Assembly (NCBI GenBank): GCA_021202305.1
Contig: JAJQDG010000176.1
Span: 1 to 7,173 of the forward strand
Reading direction: 5' to 3'
Length of the DNA: 7,173 bases
From: Candidatus Gastranaerophilales bacterium
GTDB taxonomy: Bacteria; Cyanobacteriota; Vampirovibrionia; Gastranaerophilales; Gastranaerophilaceae
Shown here in pieces: positions 4,715 to 7,173 of this stretch. Both the position numbers and the translations under genes were made by a program. The notes beneath the pieces are model-generated. The model worked only from the letters and a program-made list of their open reading frames with translations, was not told where the DNA came from and did not search any database. Position 1 is the stretch's first letter, and every line of letters begins with the position of its first letter.

Positions 4715-5755
4715 ATGGCAGTTGAAACAGTAAAGGAAGCGGGAGAAGATATAAAAGCGGGCAAAGATAAAGCCCTTAAAATGGCGCTTGATAAGATTGA
4801 AAAAGATTTCGGAAAAGGCTCCATAATGAAATTGGGCGACAGACCTCCCGTCAATGTGGACTGCATTCCCACAGGCGCCCTTGCACTTGATATAGCGCTT
4901 GGGGTCGGCGGTGTGCCGAGAGGCAGAATTATTGAAATATACGGGCCTGAAGCATCAGGCAAAACCACTCTTGCACAGCATATAGTAGCTCAGGCGCAAA
5001 AAATGGGCGGCATTGCCGCATTTATTGATGCAGAGCATGCACTCGACCCTGAATATGCAAAAAATTTAGGCGTAAATGTTGATGAACTTTTAATTTCACA
5101 GCCGGATACAGGGGAACAAGCACTTGAAATAGCAGAAGAACTTGTACGCTCAGGCGCAATTGATGTTATTGTAATAGATTCTGTTGCCGCTCTTGTTCCT
5201 AAAGCTGAAATTGAAAAAGCAATGGATGAGCAGCAAATGGGTTTGCAGGCAAGACTCATGTCAAAAGCATTAAGAAAATTAACGGCAATAGTGGGCAAAA
5301 CAAATACTACCGTTATTTTTATAAATCAATTAAGAATGAAAATCGGGCAAATGTACGGCAACCCTGAAACTACAACCGGCGGCAACGCTTTAAAGTACTA
5401 CGCTTCGGTGCGTTTGGATATTCGCAGATTTGACGGTGTTAAAAACAAAGATAACGAAGATATCGGGAACAGAGTACGCGTCAAAGTTGTTAAAAACAAG
5501 GTGGCTCCGCCCTTTAGGACTGCTGAATTTGATATTATTTACGGCAAAGGTATAAGCGCACTGGGAAATATTTTAGATGTTGCCGTAAATATGGATATAA
5601 TAAAAAAAGCCGGAGCATGGTTCAGCTATAATGACGAAAAATTGGGGCAGGGGCGCGACAAATCAAAGGAATTTTTGAGCGATAACCCCGATATTTTAAA
5701 AGAAATTGAACAAAAAGTAAGAGAAAAGCTCAATAAGGATAGGGAAGAAAAATAA
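4715..5755 (+). CDS. recA: Recombinase RecA
   Basis: RecA forms ATP-dependent filaments on single-stranded DNA, drives strand exchange in recombinational repair and acts as coprotease in the SOS response. The 346 residues are full length. Seen are the N-terminal filament helix (about 18-40, [21 protein letters not shown]), [16 protein letters not shown] (51-66), Walker [10 protein letters not shown] (77-85), [10 protein letters not shown] (103-112), Walker [18 protein letters not shown] (151-167), [15 protein letters not shown] (176-190) and loop L2 with [20 protein letters not shown] (204-223). In loop L1, KAMDEQQMG (168-176) differs from the commoner E-MGD--VG pattern. The C-terminus (about 325-346) alternates charges and lacks the strongly acidic tail of E. 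coli RecA. It is the first gene of the rightward operon; its TAA shares one base with the next ATG (TAATG). No recX or LexA box is visible nearby. Confidence 0.99.
   Translation: MAVETVKEAGEDIKAGKDKALKMALDKIEKDFGKGSIMKLGDRPPVNVDCIPTGALALDIALGVGGVPRGRIIEIYGPEASGKTTLAQHIVAQAQKMGGIAAFIDAEHALDPEYAKNLGVNVDELLISQPDTGEQALEIAEELVRSGAIDVIVIDSVAALVPKAEIEKAMDEQQMGLQARLMSKALRKLTAIVGKTNTTVIFINQLRMKIGQMYGNPETTTGGNALKYYASVRLDIRRFDGVKNKDNEDIGNRVRVKVVKNKVAPPFRTAEFDIIYGKGISALGNILDVAVNMDIIKKAGAWFSYNDEKLGQGRDKSKEFLSDNPDILKEIEQKVREKLNKDREEK
5741..5747 (+). promoter_or_regulatory. Ribosome binding site of rmlA inside the recA 3' end
   Basis: AGGGAAG (5741-5747), seven bases before the ATG at 5755, lies within the last recA codons. 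With the TAATG overlap this supports translational coupling of recA and the nucleotidyltransferase gene. Confidence 0.7.
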
Positions 5756-6621
5756 TGAAAGGGATAATCCTTGCGGCAGGCTCCGGTACAAGGCTTTATC
5801 CTGCAAGTCTGCCTATTTCAAAAATCCTTCTGCCCGTGTTTGATAAACCTATGATTTATTACCCGATAACCACGCTTATGCTGGCAGGAGTAAGGGATAT
5901 ATTAATTATTTCTAATCCTCATGATGTTGATAATTTTAAAAAGGTTTTAGGCGACGGCTCTAAAATAGGAGTAAAATTTTCGTACGCAATTCAAGAAATT
6001 CCAAAAGGAATTGCGGACAGCTTTCTTGTTGCTGCTGATTTTATTCAAAATGAGCCTGTTGTTTTAATTTTAGGCGATAATATTTTTCACGGGTTTGGAT
6101 TTTCAACCATGTTAAAACTTGCTGCTGTCAGAAACGAAGGGGCAACTATTTTCGGATATCGGGTAAAAGACCCTGAAAGATTTGGCGTTGTTGAATTTAA
6201 TGAAAAAGGGCAGGCGGTTTCAATTGAAGAAAAACCAAAAAATCCAAGGTCGGATTTTGCGGTAACAGGGCTTTATTTTTACGATAAAAATGTTGTCGAA
6301 TACGCAAAAAGCTTAAAACCCTCAAAAAGAGGCGAGCTTGAGATTACCGATTTAAACCGCATTTATCTTGAGAAAAATAAACTAAAGGTTGAAATTTTAG
6401 GGCGCGGCTTTGCATGGCTTGATACGGGAACAACAGAAAGCCTTCTTCAAGCAAGCAACTTTGTTTCTGCCATGGAAATTAATACGGGCATGAAAATTGC
6501 CTGTATAGAAGAAGTTGCGTACAGAATGGGATATATTTCCAAAAACGAGCTTATGCTGCTTGCAAAAAATTTCAAAAATGGATACGGCGAATATTTGCAA
6601 AGAATTGTTGTGAAAAACTGA
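5755..6621 (+). CDS. rfbA: Glucose-1-phosphate thymidylyltransferase (RmlA/RfbA)
   Basis: RmlA joins dTTP and glucose 1-phosphate to dTDP-glucose plus pyrophosphate, the first step to dTDP-rhamnose and other dTDP-sugars of surface polysaccharides. The 288 residues match the family length. Seen are the nucleotide-binding [11 protein letters not shown] (6-16; the usual [11 protein letters not shown] has Gly in place of Ala8), [16 protein letters not shown] (22-37), [15 protein letters not shown] (39-53), [16 protein letters not shown] (65-80), [10 protein letters not shown] (104-113), [11 protein letters not shown] (139-149), SIEEKPKNP (156-164), AVTGLYFYD (169-177), [14 protein letters not shown] (193-206), and [19 protein letters not shown] (216-234) with the usual C-terminal YRMGYIS. 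The other rml genes (B, C, D) are not in the window. It overlaps recA by one base and is followed 2 nt later by the GntR-type gene, so it is the middle gene of a co-transcribed set. Confidence 0.96.
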   Translation: MKGIILAAGSGTRLYPASLPISKILLPVFDKPMIYYPITTLMLAGVRDILIISNPHDVDNFKKVLGDGSKIGVKFSYAIQEIPKGIADSFLVAADFIQNEPVVLILGDNIFHGFGFSTMLKLAAVRNEGATIFGYRVKDPERFGVVEFNEKGQAVSIEEKPKNPRSDFAVTGLYFYDKNVVEYAKSLKPSKRGELEITDLNRIYLEKNKLKVEILGRGFAWLDTGTTESLLQASNFVSAMEINTGMKIACIEEVAYRMGYISKNELMLLAKNFKNGYGEYLQRIVVKN

Positions 6622-6623
6622 CT

Positions 6624-7173
6624 ATGGCAAAAATTTCAATTTCGCATGCAAAAAAGATTGAACCGAAATTTTCTTCTTCAAAAGAAGAAGGGGCTTTATC
6701 TTTTCTTATTGAATTTCGCTCAATGCTCCTTAGAGAGGGGCTTGCAAAAATAGGCGATATTATCCCTTCAAAAAAAGAAATTGCGCATTATTTGAATATA
6801 AGCACGGGAACGGTTCAAAATGCAGTAAAATATGCTGAAGATATGGGGCTTTTTACATCAAAACAATGTATCGGCACAATGATTTCAGACGGCAAAGATA
6901 AAAGTCTTAAAATGGTTTCCAAAAAAGATAAGGCGCTTTATGAAATAAAAAAATATTTGATAGATCATAAGTATGAAAAAAATGAAATTATCCCCGGATA
7001 CGGCATGCTCGCAGATGAACTTAGGACATCGCAAAATACAATCCGGCTTGCGGTTTTTGAACTTATTCATGACGGTATTTTAAAAAAGGAAATTCATAAA
7101 AAAAATACTCTTTTAATCTTAAATCTGGCTTTTAATGAAATTGAACTTTCACAGGGCGAAGAAATAAAAAATA
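6624..7173 (+). CDS. DNA-binding regulator with two GntR-type winged-helix domains (cut by the window end)
   Basis: The frame stays open from the ATG at 6624 to the last base (183 codons visible), so the protein continues beyond the window. The translation has two similar blocks. The first (about 28-88) reads LREGLAKIGDIIPSKKEIAH (36-55), then YLNISTGTVQNAVKYAEDMG (56-75), then FTSKQCIGTMIS (77-88), the GntR pattern of G-x-x-LPS-x-x-LA, recognition helix S-x-x-T-V-x-x-A and beta wing. The second (about 106-166) reads EKNEIIPGYGMLADELRTSQ (118-137), NTIRLAVFELIHDGILKKEI (138-157), HKKNTLLI (158-165), again a GntR-like helix-turn-helix and wing. A short basic linker (about 89-104) joins them. 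No effector-binding domain is visible so far. The start is 2 nt after the rfbA stop with no good Shine-Dalgarno sequence, so it depends on coupling. Targets are unknown; self-regulation of the operon is a guess. Confidence 0.85.
   Translation, partial: MAKISISHAKKIEPKFSSSKEEGALSFLIEFRSMLLREGLAKIGDIIPSKKEIAHYLNISTGTVQNAVKYAEDMGLFTSKQCIGTMISDGKDKSLKMVSKKDKALYEIKKYLIDHKYEKNEIIPGYGMLADELRTSQNTIRLAVFELIHDGILKKEIHKKNTLLILNLAFNEIELSQGEEIKN

Overview
The window looks like a chromosomal piece of an AT-rich, Gram-negative-type bacterium. KdsA, which makes the KDO of lipopolysaccharide, implies an outer membrane. A YhaM-type HD exoribonuclease, a GntR-type regulator and a secreted protein built from RLERLEK-IFG-like repeats are also present. 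This mix reminds me of the non-photosynthetic cyanobacterial relatives of animal guts (Melainabacteria/Vampirovibrionia, Gastranaerophilales). That placement is an inference from gene content and recollection of the family, not a database result; RecA (4715-5755) is the best marker for testing it.

Layout: (1) 63-902, minus strand, a secreted or membrane-anchored protein with three 32-residue coiled-coil-like repeats, followed downstream by a strong hairpin at 25-53. (2) 903-1864, almost 1 kb with no credible gene. Its left half is AT-rich and carries a near-consensus leftward sigma-70 promoter (1203-1231), an intrinsic-terminator-like hairpin (1131-1154) and a second long hairpin (1091-1129). 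Its right half (about 1381-1850) is a GC-rich island (208 G+C in the 360 bases 1441-1800, against about 27-30% in the AT-rich lines I counted at 961-1020 and 1201-1260). The island is packed with inverted repeats and a roughly 60-bp tandem array of conserved linkers alternating with different hairpins. (3) 1865-4666, a tightly overlapped minus-strand operon: kdsA, then a YhaM-like OB/HD exoribonuclease, then a small secreted protein, then a stand-alone PncC/CinA-C amidohydrolase. (4) 4667-4714, a 48-bp divergent promoter region built round a perfect 22-bp palindrome that supplies a TATAAT box on each strand. (5) 4715-7173, a plus-strand operon: recA, then rmlA/rfbA (dTDP-glucose synthesis), then a regulator with two GntR-type winged helices, cut by the window end.

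The two operons combine DNA repair (RecA), envelope sugar supply (KdsA, RmlA), RNA turnover (YhaM-like), NAD by-product recycling (PncC) and a DNA-binding regulator. Having pncC and recA in back-to-back operons recalls the cinA-recA linkage of other bacteria. The least explained part is the structured GC-rich island at 1381-1850. A second pattern worth testing is that kdsA and the coiled-coil gene both have a TATAAT box 6-7 nt before an ATG with no Shine-Dalgarno sequence, which points to leaderless mRNAs.
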